Notes under the pieces: model-generated
What the model was told of the DNA's origin: nothing
Databases searched by the model: none
What the model saw: the letters and a program-made list of their open reading frames with translations, nothing else
Assembly (NCBI GenBank): GCA_022819855.1
Contig: JAJEGN010000012.1
Location: 322,746 to 386,745 of the forward strand
Source: Gammaproteobacteria bacterium
GTDB lineage: Bacteria; Pseudomonadota; Gammaproteobacteria; Steroidobacterales; Rariloculaceae
Reading direction: 5' to 3'
Length of the DNA stretch: 64,000 nucleotides
Made by a program: the position numbers and the translations under genes
Shown: in pieces, positions 44,481 to 53,691 of the stretch
How positions within the stretch are numbered: position 1 is the first letter of the stretch
How the letters are laid out: every line of letters starts with the position of its first letter

Positions 44481-45239
44481 TCAGCTATTTTGGTCGGCGG
44501 ACGCGGATTCCACGCGGTACTCGTCGAGGAGTTCGCGTTCCTCTTCGTTCAGCACGCGCGCCCGCAGCAGATCAGGGCGCCTGCGCCATGTGCGTCCGAG
44601 CGCAAGTTTCAGGCGCCAGCGCCTGATCCTCTCGTGGTTTCCGCCGAGCAGTACCTCGGGGACGGCCATGCCGTCGATGACTTCCGGCCGCGTGTATTGG
44701 GGGTAGCCGAGCAATCCATCCATGTGCGAGTCGCGCATGCCGGACTCTTCGTGACCGAGCACGCCCGGCAGCAGCCTCGCGACGGCATCGATGACCACCG
44801 CAGCCGCCAGTTCGCCCCCGCTCAGGACGTAGTCGCCGACCGAGACCTCCTCGAGTTCCTCGGCCTCGATGATCCGCTCGTCAAGCCCCTCGTAACGCCC
44901 CGCGACCAGCAGCAGACCGGGCGCACGGGCAAGCTCGGCCGCCAAGGCGCCATCGAACGCGCGCCCCTGGGCGCTAAGCACGAGCGCTCGGACGCCTGCC
45001 GGCAGCCTCTGCCGCAATGCGCCGATCGCGCCTCGCGTGGGTTCGTAGCACAGCACCATGCCGGGCCCGCCGCCGTAGGGCCGGTCGTCAACGGTCCGGT
45101 GCCGGTCGCTCGTGAATGCCCGGGGAGACTCGTGCAGGATCTCGATGAGACCGCGCTCGCAGGCGCGGCCGACGACACCGTGCTGCGCCACGGGATCGAT
45201 GAGTTCCGCGAACAGTGAAACCACGCCGATCGGATACAT
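44481..45239 (-). CDS. trmD: tRNA (guanine-37-N1)-methyltransferase
   Basis: A SPOUT methyltransferase of 252 aa that makes m1G37 in tRNAs and prevents frameshifts. Key blocks are VDDRPYGGGPGMVLCYEP, LVAGRYEGLDERII, VSVGDYVLSGGELAAAVVID and HMDGLLGYPQYTRPE. The trefoil-knot S-adenosylmethionine site is covered by the middle two. GGGAAGAG stands before the ATG at 45239, which gives MYPIGVVSLF, the usual N-terminus. Second-last gene of the ribosomal operon. Confidence 0.97.
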   Translation of the reverse strand: MYPIGVVSLFAELIDPVAQHGVVGRACERGLIEILHESPRAFTSDRHRTVDDRPYGGGPGMVLCYEPTRGAIGALRQRLPAGVRALVLSAQGRAFDGALAAELARAPGLLLVAGRYEGLDERIIEAEELEEVSVGDYVLSGGELAAAVVIDAVARLLPGVLGHEESGMRDSHMDGLLGYPQYTRPEVIDGMAVPEVLLGGNHERIRRWRLKLALGRTWRRRPDLLRARVLNEEERELLDEYRVESASADQNS

Positions 45240-45312
45240 GTCACTCTTCCCGGTATTCCGCGTCTCCGCCGCCACGACGGCCGGCGGCCCAGGCATCCCG
45301 ATAGTCCACTTC

Positions 45313-45834
45313 TCAGTCCTTCCAGTAGTCCGCGTCCCAGTCGACCACGATCACGCGGCGCTCGAGATCGACCTCACGCACGATCTTGCCGGTCACGAAC
45401 GGAATCAGCCTGTTCCGTCCGCCCTCAAGTGCGAGTATGTCGTGCGCGCCGCTGGCAAAGAGGTGATCGACAACACCGAGGCGTTTCCCGTCCGTATCGC
45501 GTACGGTCAAGCCCTCGAGATCCGTCCAGTAATACTCTCCCGGCTCGCACGGCGGCAATTGCGCCCGCGTCACGACGATATTGGCGCCGACCAGGCCCAG
45601 CGCAGCGTCCCTGTCCTCGATGCCTCGAAGCTTCGCAAGTACCTTGCCGCTCCCGCCGCCGCCGCTCTCCACTTCCACTTCGCGGTGCTCGCCGCCCTGG
45701 GTGAGCGTCCAGCGGTCGAACCGGATGACGTTGTCTCTGGGTTCCGTATAGGAGTGGACCTTGACCCAGCCCTTGACGCCGTGCGCCCCGGAAATTCGGC
45801 CGAGCGTCACCAGTTTGTCTTGCGTCGCACTCAC
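45313..45834 (-). CDS. rimM: Ribosome maturation factor RimM
   Basis: A 173-residue 30S assembly factor that binds S19. It has the N-terminal RimM domain (TLGRISGAHGVKGWVKVHSY) and the C-terminal PRC barrel (PPCEPGEYYWTDLEGLTVRD; LIPFVTGKIVREVDLERRVI). PGEYYWTDLEGL contains the conserved YY motif needed for function. It sits between rpsP and trmD as usual. Confidence 0.97.
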   Translation of the reverse strand: MSATQDKLVTLGRISGAHGVKGWVKVHSYTEPRDNVIRFDRWTLTQGGEHREVEVESGGGGSGKVLAKLRGIEDRDAALGLVGANIVVTRAQLPPCEPGEYYWTDLEGLTVRDTDGKRLGVVDHLFASGAHDILALEGGRNRLIPFVTGKIVREVDLERRVIVVDWDADYWKD

Positions 45835-45861
45835 TGCACGGCTGCAGGGGCGCCGACCGGA

Positions 45862-46119
45862 TCAGGCGGGCTGCGGCGTGCCCCGGTACTGCTTGATCAG
45901 GCTCGTCACGCGGTCGGAGGCCTGAGCGCCGCGTGACAGCCAGTACTCCGTACGCTCCAGATCGATCTTGAGTTCGGTTTCGTCTCCGGACGCGATCGGA
46001 TTGAAGTAGCCGAGCCGCTCGATGTAGGCGCCATCGCGGCGGTTGCGGCGATCCGTGACCACGATGTGGTAGAAGGGCCGCCTGCTTGCGCCGGCACGCG
46101 ATAAGCGAATCCTGACCAT
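45862..46119 (-). CDS. rpsP: 30S ribosomal protein S16
   Basis: An 85-residue bS16, a 30S assembly protein. It opens MVRIRLSRAGASRRPFYHIV followed by VTDRRNRRDGAYIERLGYFN, an almost canonical sequence. The ATG at 46119 is fixed by this N-terminus. It heads the rpsP-rimM-trmD-rplS run; the 261 bases between ffh and this gene hold a possible promoter. Confidence 0.98.
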   Translation of the reverse strand: MVRIRLSRAGASRRPFYHIVVTDRRNRRDGAYIERLGYFNPIASGDETELKIDLERTEYWLSRGAQASDRVTSLIKQYRGTPQPA

Positions 46120-46178
46120 TGAAACGAGTTCCTCACGAAGCTGGAGCGGCCAGCCCGGACCGCTCGCGGAAGCGCGCA

Positions 46179-46207
46179 ATTCTACTTGTTTGGCCAGCAA
46201 AAATTAA
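46179..46207 (-). promoter_or_regulatory. Possible promoter of the rpsP operon
   Basis: On the minus strand a -10-like TAGAAT (46179-46184) is preceded at 17 bases by a weak -35-like TTAATT (46202-46207) in a locally AT-rich patch. It would give a leader of about 50 nt to rpsP. The -35 match is poor. Confidence 0.35.
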
Positions 46208-46380
46208 TAGTCCTGCCTTGTGCGCGGCCCTTCTCACTTCGACGCCCGACTTCATGTTCAACTGCAGATCATCGTCTGCGCGCCGTTCGTTCCGGACGTA
46301 TCAACCATCGAACCCGTCCCGTCAAACGAGCTGACGGGCAAGATGAGGCTGGCTGCGTTGCACCGGGATCGTTGCTGCTG

Positions 46381-47721
46381 TCAGCGCCCGCCCCTGCCGC
46401 GCATGGCCTGGGCCAGCATGCGGTTCATTCCGCCACCGGCCGCCTTCTTCATCACCTTGGCGAGCCTGCGGTGTTGCTTCAGCAGCCGACTGACATCCTG
46501 CACGGAGAGCCCCGCGCCGCGGGCAATCCGGCGCTTGCGCGAGCCATCGATGATCGCCGGGTGGCGCCGCTCGCGCGGCGTCATCGAGTCGATGATTGCG
46601 ATCTGGCGCCGCACCACGCGATCGTCGAAACCCGCGGCCGCGACGGCACCGGGCTTGATGCCGGGCAGCTTGTCGAGCACGCCGTCGAGCCCGCCCAGGT
46701 TTCTGAGCTGTTCGAGCTGCGCACGGAAATCGGCAAGGTCGAGTGCGCGGCCGCGTTCGACCTTGCGCGCCACGCGCTCGACCGATTCGTGGTCGACCTT
46801 GTCCTGGACCTGCTCGACGAGACCGACCACGTCGCCCATGCCGAGAATGCGCGAGGCAAACCGGTCCGGGACGAACGGCTCGAGCGCATCGAGCTTCTCG
46901 CCCGTGCCGATGAGCTTGATCGGCAGCCCCGTGACTTCGCGCACCGACAGCGCGGCGCCACCGCGTGCGTCGCCGTCGGCCTTGGTCAGGATGACGCCTG
47001 TCAGCGGCAACGCGTCGTTGAAAGCGCGCGCGGAGTTCACGGCATCCTGGCCGGCCATCGCGTCGAGCACGAACAGCGTTTCGGCCGGGGCGACGGCCGA
47101 GTGGATCGCGCTCGCCTCGGCCATGAGCACTTCGTCGACGTGCAACCTGCCTGCCGTATCGAGGATCAGCCAGCGACAAGCGCGTCTGGTCGCCTCCTCG
47201 CGCGCCGCGACCGCGATGGCGGCCGGGTCCGAAGACGGAGACTCGAACGAAGCTGCGCCAAGTTCCGCAGCGAGCTTCCCGAGCTGCTCGCGCGCCGCAG
47301 GACGGTACACGTCGGTGCTCGCGAGCAGGATCTCGCCGTTCGAGCGCTTCGCAAGCATCCCGACAAGCTTGCCCGCGGTCGTGGTCTTGCCCGCGCCCTG
47401 CAGACCCACGAGCATGAGCACGGCAGGCCGTCCCGTACCGCTGACAGGCTCCGCATCCCCGCCGAGGACACTGACGAGTTCGTCGTGGACGATCTTGACG
47501 AAGACCTGACCCGGATTGAGGCTCCGGGCCACTTCACGGCCGCTCGCACGCTCGCGCACGCGGTCGACGAGCGTCCTGACGACGGGCAGGGCGACGTCCG
47601 CCTCGAGCAGCGCCATGCGAATCTGGCGCACCGTATCGCGGACGTTGTCCTCGGTGATGCGGCCGCGGCCGGTGACCTGACGTACGGCCTGACCGAGCCG
47701 CTCGGATAACGTTTCGAACAT
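46381..47721 (-). CDS. ffh: Signal recognition particle protein Ffh
   Basis: SRP54 homologue, 446 aa, that binds signal sequences and the SRP RNA (encoded at 247-350). The N domain is at 1-90. The G domain has G1 GLQGAGKTTTAGKL, G3 DTAGRLHVDE and G4 TKADGDARGG. The M domain, from about residue 300, has GMGDVVGLVEQVQ and the RNA-binding SRKRRIARGAGLSVQDVSRL. It ends in a methionine-containing tail (GGGMNRMLAQAMRG). Its gene lies upstream of rpsP on the same strand, separated by 261 bases. Confidence 0.97.
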   Translation of the reverse strand: MFETLSERLGQAVRQVTGRGRITEDNVRDTVRQIRMALLEADVALPVVRTLVDRVRERASGREVARSLNPGQVFVKIVHDELVSVLGGDAEPVSGTGRPAVLMLVGLQGAGKTTTAGKLVGMLAKRSNGEILLASTDVYRPAAREQLGKLAAELGAASFESPSSDPAAIAVAAREEATRRACRWLILDTAGRLHVDEVLMAEASAIHSAVAPAETLFVLDAMAGQDAVNSARAFNDALPLTGVILTKADGDARGGAALSVREVTGLPIKLIGTGEKLDALEPFVPDRFASRILGMGDVVGLVEQVQDKVDHESVERVARKVERGRALDLADFRAQLEQLRNLGGLDGVLDKLPGIKPGAVAAAGFDDRVVRRQIAIIDSMTPRERRHPAIIDGSRKRRIARGAGLSVQDVSRLLKQHRRLAKVMKKAAGGGMNRMLAQAMRGRGGR

Positions 47722-47780
47722 GCCGCTATTTTAGGGAAACGCGCCGGTGCGAGTGCGTTGCCTTCGACTGTCGCCGGCCG

Positions 47781-49127
47781 CTAGAAGGCGCGCTCGACCG
47801 CGTCGCTCAGGCGGTCGACCGCGGTCGCATCGATCCCCACCTGCCGGCGCGGCCGGTTGGCCCGCGGCACGAGCGCGCGCCGGAAGCCGTGCTTCGCCGC
47901 TTCGCTGAGCCGCTCTTCTCCGAACGGCACCGGCCTGATCTCGCCTGTCAGGCCAGCTTCGCCGAACACGACCAGATCATCGACGACCGGCTGCTCGCGG
48001 AAGCTTGAGAGCACCGCCAGCGCGACCGCGAGGTCCGACGCGGTCTCGGTCACGCGCAGCCCGCCGACGATGTTGGCATAGACGTCACTGTCGCCGATCG
48101 AAACGCCGCAGTGCCGGTGCAGAACGGCGAGCAGGAGGCCGAGCCGCTGGGCGTCGAAACCGTGGGCGATGCGGCGCGGCTGCTGGCTCAGGCTCTGGTC
48201 GACGAGCGCCTGGACCTCGACGAGCACCGGGCGCGTGCCCTCGCGCGTGACTAGCGTGACGCTCCCCGGAACCGGTTCGGAGCGCTTGGCAAGGAATATC
48301 GCCGAGGGGTTCTTGACCTCCCTGAAGCCGTCCTCGGTCATGACGAAGAAACCCATCTCGTTGGCGGCTCCGAAGCGGTTCTTGACGGCGCGTACGATCC
48401 TGAAGCGGCTGCCGAGATCGCTCTCGAAATAGAGCACCGTATCGACCATGTGTTCGAGCACGCGCGGCCCCGCGAGCGTCCCTTCCTTGGTCACGTGGCC
48501 CACGAGCAGCGTCGTGACGTTTCGGGCCTTCGCGAACCGCACGAGTTGGCCCGCACACTCGCGCAACTGGCCCACGGAACCGGGCGCCGACTGCAGTTCC
48601 GCGCTGTAGAGCGTCTGGATCGAATCGATGACGAGCACGGCCGGCGGCTTGCTTTCGATCCGGGCGAGAATCGTCTCGACGCAGGTCTCGGCAAACAGAC
48701 TCACGGGAGCCGATTCGGCGCCGAGGCGTTGCGCCCTGAGCCCGATCTGGTCGAGCGACTCCTCGCCGCTCACGTAACAGGTTTCGACGCGGGCAGCGAC
48801 GTTGGCCAGCGCCCGTAACAGCAAGGTCGACTTGCCGATCCCGGGATCGCCGCCGATGAGCACCACCGAGCCCGGTACGAGTCCGCCGCCGAGAACACGG
48901 TCGAGCTCGCCGAGACCGCTCTCGATTCGCGCAACGGAGCCGGTCTCCACGCGGTCGAGCCGGGTCAGTTCGACCCGACCCGAGTACTGAGCCTGCCTTG
49001 CGCGGTCGGGCGCCGCCCGCGTTTCGGTCAGCGTATTCCAGGCGCCGCAGTCAGGACACTGGCCCTGCCACTTCGGATGCCGTGCGCCGCAGGCATCGCA
49101 GCAGTAGACAGGCTTGCTCTTGGCCAT
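47781..49127 (-). CDS. radA: DNA repair protein RadA
   Basis: A 448-residue RecA-like branch-migration ATPase. The N-terminal C4 zinc finger is YCCDACGARHPKWQGQCPDC. Walker A is GGDPGIGKST, with VSGEESLDQIGLRAQRL, Walker B VLVIDSIQTLYS and the RadA-specific KNRFGAANEMGFF motif. The C-terminal Lon-like domain (about 290-448) has GEAGLTGEIRPVPFGEERLS. It follows dnaB on the same strand. Confidence 0.97.
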   Translation of the reverse strand: MAKSKPVYCCDACGARHPKWQGQCPDCGAWNTLTETRAAPDRARQAQYSGRVELTRLDRVETGSVARIESGLGELDRVLGGGLVPGSVVLIGGDPGIGKSTLLLRALANVAARVETCYVSGEESLDQIGLRAQRLGAESAPVSLFAETCVETILARIESKPPAVLVIDSIQTLYSAELQSAPGSVGQLRECAGQLVRFAKARNVTTLLVGHVTKEGTLAGPRVLEHMVDTVLYFESDLGSRFRIVRAVKNRFGAANEMGFFVMTEDGFREVKNPSAIFLAKRSEPVPGSVTLVTREGTRPVLVEVQALVDQSLSQQPRRIAHGFDAQRLGLLLAVLHRHCGVSIGDSDVYANIVGGLRVTETASDLAVALAVLSSFREQPVVDDLVVFGEAGLTGEIRPVPFGEERLSEAAKHGFRRALVPRANRPRRQVGIDATAVDRLSDAVERAF

Positions 49128-49164
49128 GGACGGTCGAAACAGACGAAACGCCGGGCGTGTGTCG

Positions 49165-50565
49165 TCAGTGGACTCCTTCGCCGTAGTCGTCGCTGGCGTG
49201 GTCTTCGAACCTGGTGTGTTCGCCGAAAAACGTCAGCTTCACCATGCCGGTCGGGCCGTTGCGCTGTTTGCCGATGATGATTTCAGCGACGCTTCCGCCG
49301 GTTCGAGGCCCGTCGTCGCGCTCGTAATAGTCTTCCCGGTAGATCATCACCACCAGATCCGCATCCTGCTCGATTGCGCCCGAATCGCGAAGATCCGACA
49401 TCATGGGCCGCTTGTCGGTCCGCGACTCCACGCCGCGATTGAGCTGGGATAGTGCAACAACGGGTAGATTGAGTTCTTTCGAGAGCGCTTTCAGGGACCG
49501 CGAAATCTCGGACATCTCGGCCACCCGGTTCTCGGCATAGCCGGGAGCCCTCATGAGCTGCAGGTAATCCACAACGATCAAGCGGATCTTGTGCTCGCGC
49601 CTGAGGCGCCGGGCGCGGGCGCGGACTTCCGTGGGCGTCAATGCCGCCGTATCGTCGATGAAAATCGGCGCATCCGACAACATGTTCATCGCAGAATCGA
49701 CCTTATGCGAGATCGCAGCCGTAAAGTTCTGTTTCCCAAGGTCATATTGCGTGACTCGAGCCAACGAGCTGATCATCCGGAACACCAGTTGCTCGGCCGA
49801 CATCTCCATGCTGAAGACCGCCGTCGGCACCTGCTTGCCGATCGCCGCATTCTGCGCGATGTTGACCGCGAGCGCCGTCTTGCCCATTGACGGGCGGCCC
49901 GCGATGACGATGAATTCACCGCCCTTGAGCCCCCCGGTCTTGCGGTCGAGATCAGAAAAACCGGTCGCAATGCCCGTGATTCCGTCATCGGCGTGGGACA
50001 GGGTATCGATGAGGTCGATCGCTGCCGGCAGAATCTCCCTGACGGGGCGGAAGTCCTTCCCGGACTGCTGGCCGCGATCGGCAACCTCGAACACGCGTTG
50101 CTCGGCAAGGTCGACGAGGTCGCTGGCGCTACGGCCTTCGCTGTCGTGAACGCTGGTTGCAATCGCGCCGCCGATCTCGACCAACTGGCGGAGCATCGAG
50201 TTCTCGCGCACGATATCGGCGTATGCGCGGATGTTTACGGCGCTCGGCGTCGCCTCGACGAGCTCGGCGATGTAATCGAGCCCACCGGCGGCATCGAGTT
50301 CGTTCTGGCGTTGGAGTTGCTGACCGACAGTGACCGCGTCGGGGGGCTGATTGTCCTCCATGAGCCGCGCCAGGGTCCTGAAGATGAGTCTGTGGTCGGC
50401 GCGGTAGAAATCGTCGGCGGCGACTACGTCAGCGATCCGGTCCCAGGCTTTGGGGTCGAGCATGATCCCGCCGAGCAGGGATTGTTCGGCCTCGACGGAA
50501 TGCGGCGGCTTGCGCAATCCCACCGCACCGCGGGAGATGTCCGTCGTCGAGGCAACTTCCGCCAT
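49165..50565 (-). CDS. dnaB: Replicative DNA helicase DnaB
   Basis: Hexameric 5'-3' helicase of the replication fork, 466 aa. The N-terminal domain has PPHSVEAEQSLLGGIMLDP; the C-terminal motor has Walker A AGRPSMGKTAL, Walker B LIVVDYLQLM, and SRSLKALSKELNLPVVALSQ with the arginine-finger region. DLVVMIYREDYY is near the end. The start at 50565 follows GGAGA; a TTG five codons earlier is less likely. It follows rplI, as in many gammaproteobacteria. Confidence 0.97.
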   Translation of the reverse strand: MAEVASTTDISRGAVGLRKPPHSVEAEQSLLGGIMLDPKAWDRIADVVAADDFYRADHRLIFRTLARLMEDNQPPDAVTVGQQLQRQNELDAAGGLDYIAELVEATPSAVNIRAYADIVRENSMLRQLVEIGGAIATSVHDSEGRSASDLVDLAEQRVFEVADRGQQSGKDFRPVREILPAAIDLIDTLSHADDGITGIATGFSDLDRKTGGLKGGEFIVIAGRPSMGKTALAVNIAQNAAIGKQVPTAVFSMEMSAEQLVFRMISSLARVTQYDLGKQNFTAAISHKVDSAMNMLSDAPIFIDDTAALTPTEVRARARRLRREHKIRLIVVDYLQLMRAPGYAENRVAEMSEISRSLKALSKELNLPVVALSQLNRGVESRTDKRPMMSDLRDSGAIEQDADLVVMIYREDYYERDDGPRTGGSVAEIIIGKQRNGPTGMVKLTFFGEHTRFEDHASDDYGEGVH

Positions 50566-50611
50566 TGTGTCTCCGGTCAATGCCGTTGCAGCTTACCACG
50601 CAGGTTTCGGC

Positions 50612-51313
50612 TCAGGCCGATTCCGATTCGTCGCTGCTCTCCTCCCCCGCAGCAGCGGTCTCGGCATCGTCGGATTGCTCGGAACCGGCCGATTCCTCAG
50701 CCTCGGCTGCCGCCTCCGCGGCTTCGTCAGCCTCAGCGTCAGCGGCTTGAGGATCTGCGCCCTCAGCTTCAGCCGCAGGCTCGGTCGCTTCCACGGCCTC
50801 GACCACCTCGTCAGATGCAGCCGCGACGGCTTCTTCGGCGTCTTCGGCGTCTTCGGCGTCTTCGGGATCGTTCGATGCGACGACCACCTTCAAGGGGATG
50901 TGAACGTCCGCGTGAAGGTGCAGCTCGATCATGTGCTCGCCGACGACGCGCAGCGGCCCGTCAGGCAGCCTGACCCTGCTGCGCTCGACCGTCACGCCGA
51001 GTTCCTCGCAGGCGTTGACGATGTCGATCGAACCGACCGAGCCGAAGAGCTTGCCTTCGGCGCCGACCTGCGCCTCGATACGGATGACATGCCCCTCGAG
51101 CTGTTCCGCCTGCCCGCTGGCAGCCGCAACCTCGGCGTCGGCCTTCGCTTCGAGTTCGGCCCGCATCGCCTCGAACCTGACGATGTTCTCCGGCGTCGCG
51201 AGCGCCGCTTTACCCTGTGGGATCAGATAGTTACGCGCGTAACCCGGCTTGACATGGACGCGCTCTCCGATGCGCCCGACGTTGTCGATCGTCTCCAGCA
51301 GAAAGATCTCCAT
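50612..51313 (-). CDS. rplI: 50S ribosomal protein L9 with acidic C-terminal extension
   Basis: Residues 1-149 are normal bL9: MEIFLLETIDNVGRIGERVH, VKPGYARNYLIPQGKAALAT, then the long helix and the C-terminal rRNA-binding domain ending LHLHADVHIPLKVVV. After that come 83 residues made almost only of Ala, Glu, Asp and Ser, where L9 normally stops. The tail starts with a repeated E/D-D-A triplet. GGAGG-type ribosome site and ATG at 51313 fix the start. Order: rpsF, rpsR, DUF2232 gene, rplI, dnaB. Confidence 0.95.
   Translation of the reverse strand: MEIFLLETIDNVGRIGERVHVKPGYARNYLIPQGKAALATPENIVRFEAMRAELEAKADAEVAAASGQAEQLEGHVIRIEAQVGAEGKLFGSVGSIDIVNACEELGVTVERSRVRLPDGPLRVVGEHMIELHLHADVHIPLKVVVASNDPEDAEDAEDAEEAVAAASDEVVEAVEATEPAAEAEGADPQAADAEADEAAEAAAEAEESAGSEQSDDAETAAAGEESSDESESA
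50833..50872 (-). repeat. 9-bp tandem repeat in the rplI tail
   Basis: The unit TTCGGCGTC (plus strand) repeats about four times from 50833. In the protein it encodes the repeated Asp/Glu-Ala triplets at the start of the L9 tail. Such repeats can change copy number by slippage without breaking the frame. Confidence 0.8.
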
Positions 51314-51330
51314 GGCTCCTTTCCTCCCTG

Positions 51331-52206
51331 TCACTGCGGTGCGCCGAGCGGTGCACGCAAGTCGAATATATTGTCCACTAAACCGGTAGCGCTCAAGCCG
51401 AGAACTCCGAGCGGAGTCAACGGCGGAATCAGGAGCACGTACGCCGCGCTCGTCACGAGCGGATGCCAGCGGCGCGCATACGCCCAGGCATGTACGACCG
51501 CAAGGCCCTGAAACAGGAAGCAAAACACGACGAGCGGCGACAGATTCTGAACGGCAGTCAACCCGGGAATCAAGCCGAGCACGAGCAGCGCCATCGACGT
51601 GATGCCGAGGACACGCCCGAGCCTGAGCGCGCGAAACGCGTTGCCGAAACCAGGCGTATCGCGCACGAGCGTGATCCACCAGTATCCCAGCAACAATGCC
51701 CCGATCGCCTGCAGGAGCACCGCGGCCATGAGCACGCGGAACAGCATCGGCGCACCCGCGGCGAGCGCCGCGAGTTCCTGTTGGCTCGCGCCGCTCTCGC
51801 GAAATACCTCGACCAGTCGTTCGATCACCGGGCCCAAAACGACGTTCGGGTCCGGCCCGACGGCGCTTGCGACAAGCGCGGCCACAACGCAGAACGACAC
51901 GGTACCCTGAAACGCGAGCCCCAGGCTTCCGGACCAGCGCAGCAAGGCGCCCATGCCGACACCGGCAAACATCGCCACGGCGGCGACGACCACAAGGTCG
52001 GTCAATGCATTGTCGATGACCAGGGCGATGATCGCGACGCCCAGCATGCCGGCGGCGGCGCTCACGCTGCCCCCGAGCGGGCCCCGGCGGGCGGTCTCGA
52101 GAATCAGCAGCGCCGTCGACACGAACGGGAACACCGGTGTTGCGATAAGCGCAAAGGCGACGAGCAGATAGCGCTGTGCCAGCAGCCGTCCGATCAGCGC
52201 CTTCAT
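51331..52206 (-). CDS. DUF2232 family membrane protein
   Basis: A 291-residue protein with about eight hydrophobic segments, function unknown. VFPFVSTALLILETARRGPL near the start and GYWWITLVRDTPGFGNAFRA with LSPLVVFCFLFQGLAVVHAW fit DUF2232 (YybS-like). Genes of this family often stand between rpsR and rplI, as here. Membrane topology and location next to ribosomal genes do not give a role. Confidence 0.82.
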   Translation of the reverse strand: MKALIGRLLAQRYLLVAFALIATPVFPFVSTALLILETARRGPLGGSVSAAAGMLGVAIIALVIDNALTDLVVVAAVAMFAGVGMGALLRWSGSLGLAFQGTVSFCVVAALVASAVGPDPNVVLGPVIERLVEVFRESGASQQELAALAAGAPMLFRVLMAAVLLQAIGALLLGYWWITLVRDTPGFGNAFRALRLGRVLGITSMALLVLGLIPGLTAVQNLSPLVVFCFLFQGLAVVHAWAYARRWHPLVTSAAYVLLIPPLTPLGVLGLSATGLVDNIFDLRAPLGAPQ

Positions 52207-52273
52207 GTCCGGCGCCGGATCGAAGCGAAAGCCGGCGAACCGCGGGCCATGGGCGAGCCTCGCGGCCGCGCGC

Positions 52274-52498
52274 TCAGTGATGATCCGTGTAAGGCAGGAG
52301 TGCGAGAAATCGCGCCCGCTTGATCGCGGTTGCGAGCTGCCGTTGGTACGGCGCCCTCGTGCCCGTGATCCGGCTCGGAACGATCTTGCCGGTTTCGGTG
52401 ATGTGCTGCTTGAGCGTCGCCAGATCCTTGTAATCGATCTCCTCGACGCCCTCGGCCGTGAACCTGCAGAACTTCTTGCGGCGGTAGTACCTGGCCAT
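52274..52498 (-). CDS. rpsR: 30S ribosomal protein S18
   Basis: A 74-residue bS18 that pairs with S6 in the 30S platform. [17 protein letters not shown], then [20 protein letters not shown] and [20 protein letters not shown] with [12 protein letters not shown] are almost invariant. It follows rpsF with a 2-base gap. The 67 bases to the DUF2232 gene hold no feature I recognise. Confidence 0.98.
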   Translation of the reverse strand: MARYYRRKKFCRFTAEGVEEIDYKDLATLKQHITETGKIVPSRITGTRAPYQRQLATAIKRARFLALLPYTDHH

Positions 52499-52500
52499 GC

Positions 52501-53436
52501 TCAGCTCTCCTTCGTTGCGGAGTCTTCTTCCGCGCTCTCAGCGGCATCGTCATCGGCGCTGTCTTCAGCGGACTGTTCGGAATCGGATGCTGCCGCAGCC
52601 TTCGTCGTGGATTTCTTGCGCGTAGCGGTTTTCCTGGTTCGCTTGCTTGCAGCGGGCTTCGCCTTTGTCGCCTCGTCGTCGCCAGCGGCGGAATCCTCGG
52701 CATCGGCAGCTTGCGCTTCTTCGGATGCTGCTGCTTCCGCTGCGGCCTCCGGTTCTTTCGTCGCCTCCTTGTCGGACGTGGCCTTGGGCTTGGGCTTGGG
52801 CTTCGCCCTGGCCTTGGGTTTCGCCTTGGCTTCGGGTTCTACCTTGGCTTCCGGTTCTGCCTTGGCGTCGTCGTCGGGTTTGGCTTTCGGTTCCGCCTTG
52901 GCTTTGGGCTCTGCTTTGGCCTTGGGCTTGGGCTTGGGCTTTGCCTTGGCTTCGGGTTCCGCCTTGGCTTCAGGCTCCTCCTTGGCCTTGGGCTCCTCCT
53001 TGGCCTTGGGCTCCGCTTTGGCTTCGGTCTTCGCCTTGGCCTCCTGAGCGGCCCTCGCCTCGGCGCGCGGGCGGCGATCGCGTTCGGCTGCCTGGGCTTC
53101 CCGCGCCTTTTCTTCCGCGTAGGCCTGGGCCATGACCGAAGGTTCGCTGATCGCCTTGTCGCGGCGAATCACGAGGTGACGCAATACGGCATCACTGAAG
53201 CGGAACGCACCGATGAGCTCATCGAGGGCCATCTTCTCGCACTCGACGTTGAACAGCGCGTAGTGCGCCTTGTGAACCTTGGAGATCGAGTGTGCGAGTT
53301 GCCTGCGCCCCCAGTCCTCCTCGCGGTGGACGGTTCCGCCGGCCCCCTCGATCATGCCGCGGTAGCGCTGCATCATCGCGGGCACCTGCTCGCTCTGGTC
53401 GGGATGGACCAGAAAGACGACTTCGTAGTGTCGCAT
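52501..53436 (-). CDS. rpsF: 30S ribosomal protein S6 with a very long low-complexity tail
   Basis: Residues 1-100 are a normal bS6 ([40 protein letters not shown]). From about residue 110 to 311 the protein is a tail of Lys, Ala, Glu and Pro, with many KAK/EPKA/KPKPK units. It ends in a basic Lys/Arg/Thr patch and then an acidic Ser/Asp/Glu stretch. S6 is normally 95-140 residues. The frame is unbroken and the start (ATG 53436, AAGGGAG upstream) is clear. Confidence 0.95.
   Translation of the reverse strand: MRHYEVVFLVHPDQSEQVPAMMQRYRGMIEGAGGTVHREEDWGRRQLAHSISKVHKAHYALFNVECEKMALDELIGAFRFSDAVLRHLVIRRDKAISEPSVMAQAYAEEKAREAQAAERDRRPRAEARAAQEAKAKTEAKAEPKAKEEPKAKEEPEAKAEPEAKAKPKPKPKAKAEPKAKAEPKAKPDDDAKAEPEAKVEPEAKAKPKARAKPKPKPKATSDKEATKEPEAAAEAAASEEAQAADAEDSAAGDDEATKAKPAASKRTRKTATRKKSTTKAAAASDSEQSAEDSADDDAAESAEEDSATKES
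52558..53094 (-). repeat. Low-complexity coding repeat in rpsF
   Basis: Around 540 bases of near-repetitive sequence, with many CCTTGGGCTT / GGCTTCGG-like units (plus strand) encoding Lys-Ala-Lys-Pro and Glu-Pro-Lys-Ala motifs. The repeats are irregular rather than exact. Long open frames on the opposite strand here (for example 52205-53047 and 52711-53490) are artefacts of this composition. Confidence 0.75.
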
Positions 53437-53691
53437 CGGGACTCCCTTCGGGTTGACAGCCTCCCGTCCGGCGGTGAGGCAAGGAGTTGACTGATTGTTG
53501 GGCTCAGTGAGCCACAGGGCGCGGAATGCTACTCGACCGCCCTGCGAATCACAAGGCGGCAATCCGATCGGACATGGGTCCGAACGTAGAGGGCGAATCC
53601 AGCCGGACGTGAGCCTGCAAGTTGGCGTCCGGGATCTCCGGTGGACGAAATGGACGTTTCGGACGCACCGGGGTCGAAAGCTCGAGCAGGT

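Noticed and set aside
52205..53490. Long plus-strand frames with Leu/Gly/Phe or Pro/Trp repeats
   Set aside because: They are the complement of the low-complexity rpsF tail and not membrane proteins.
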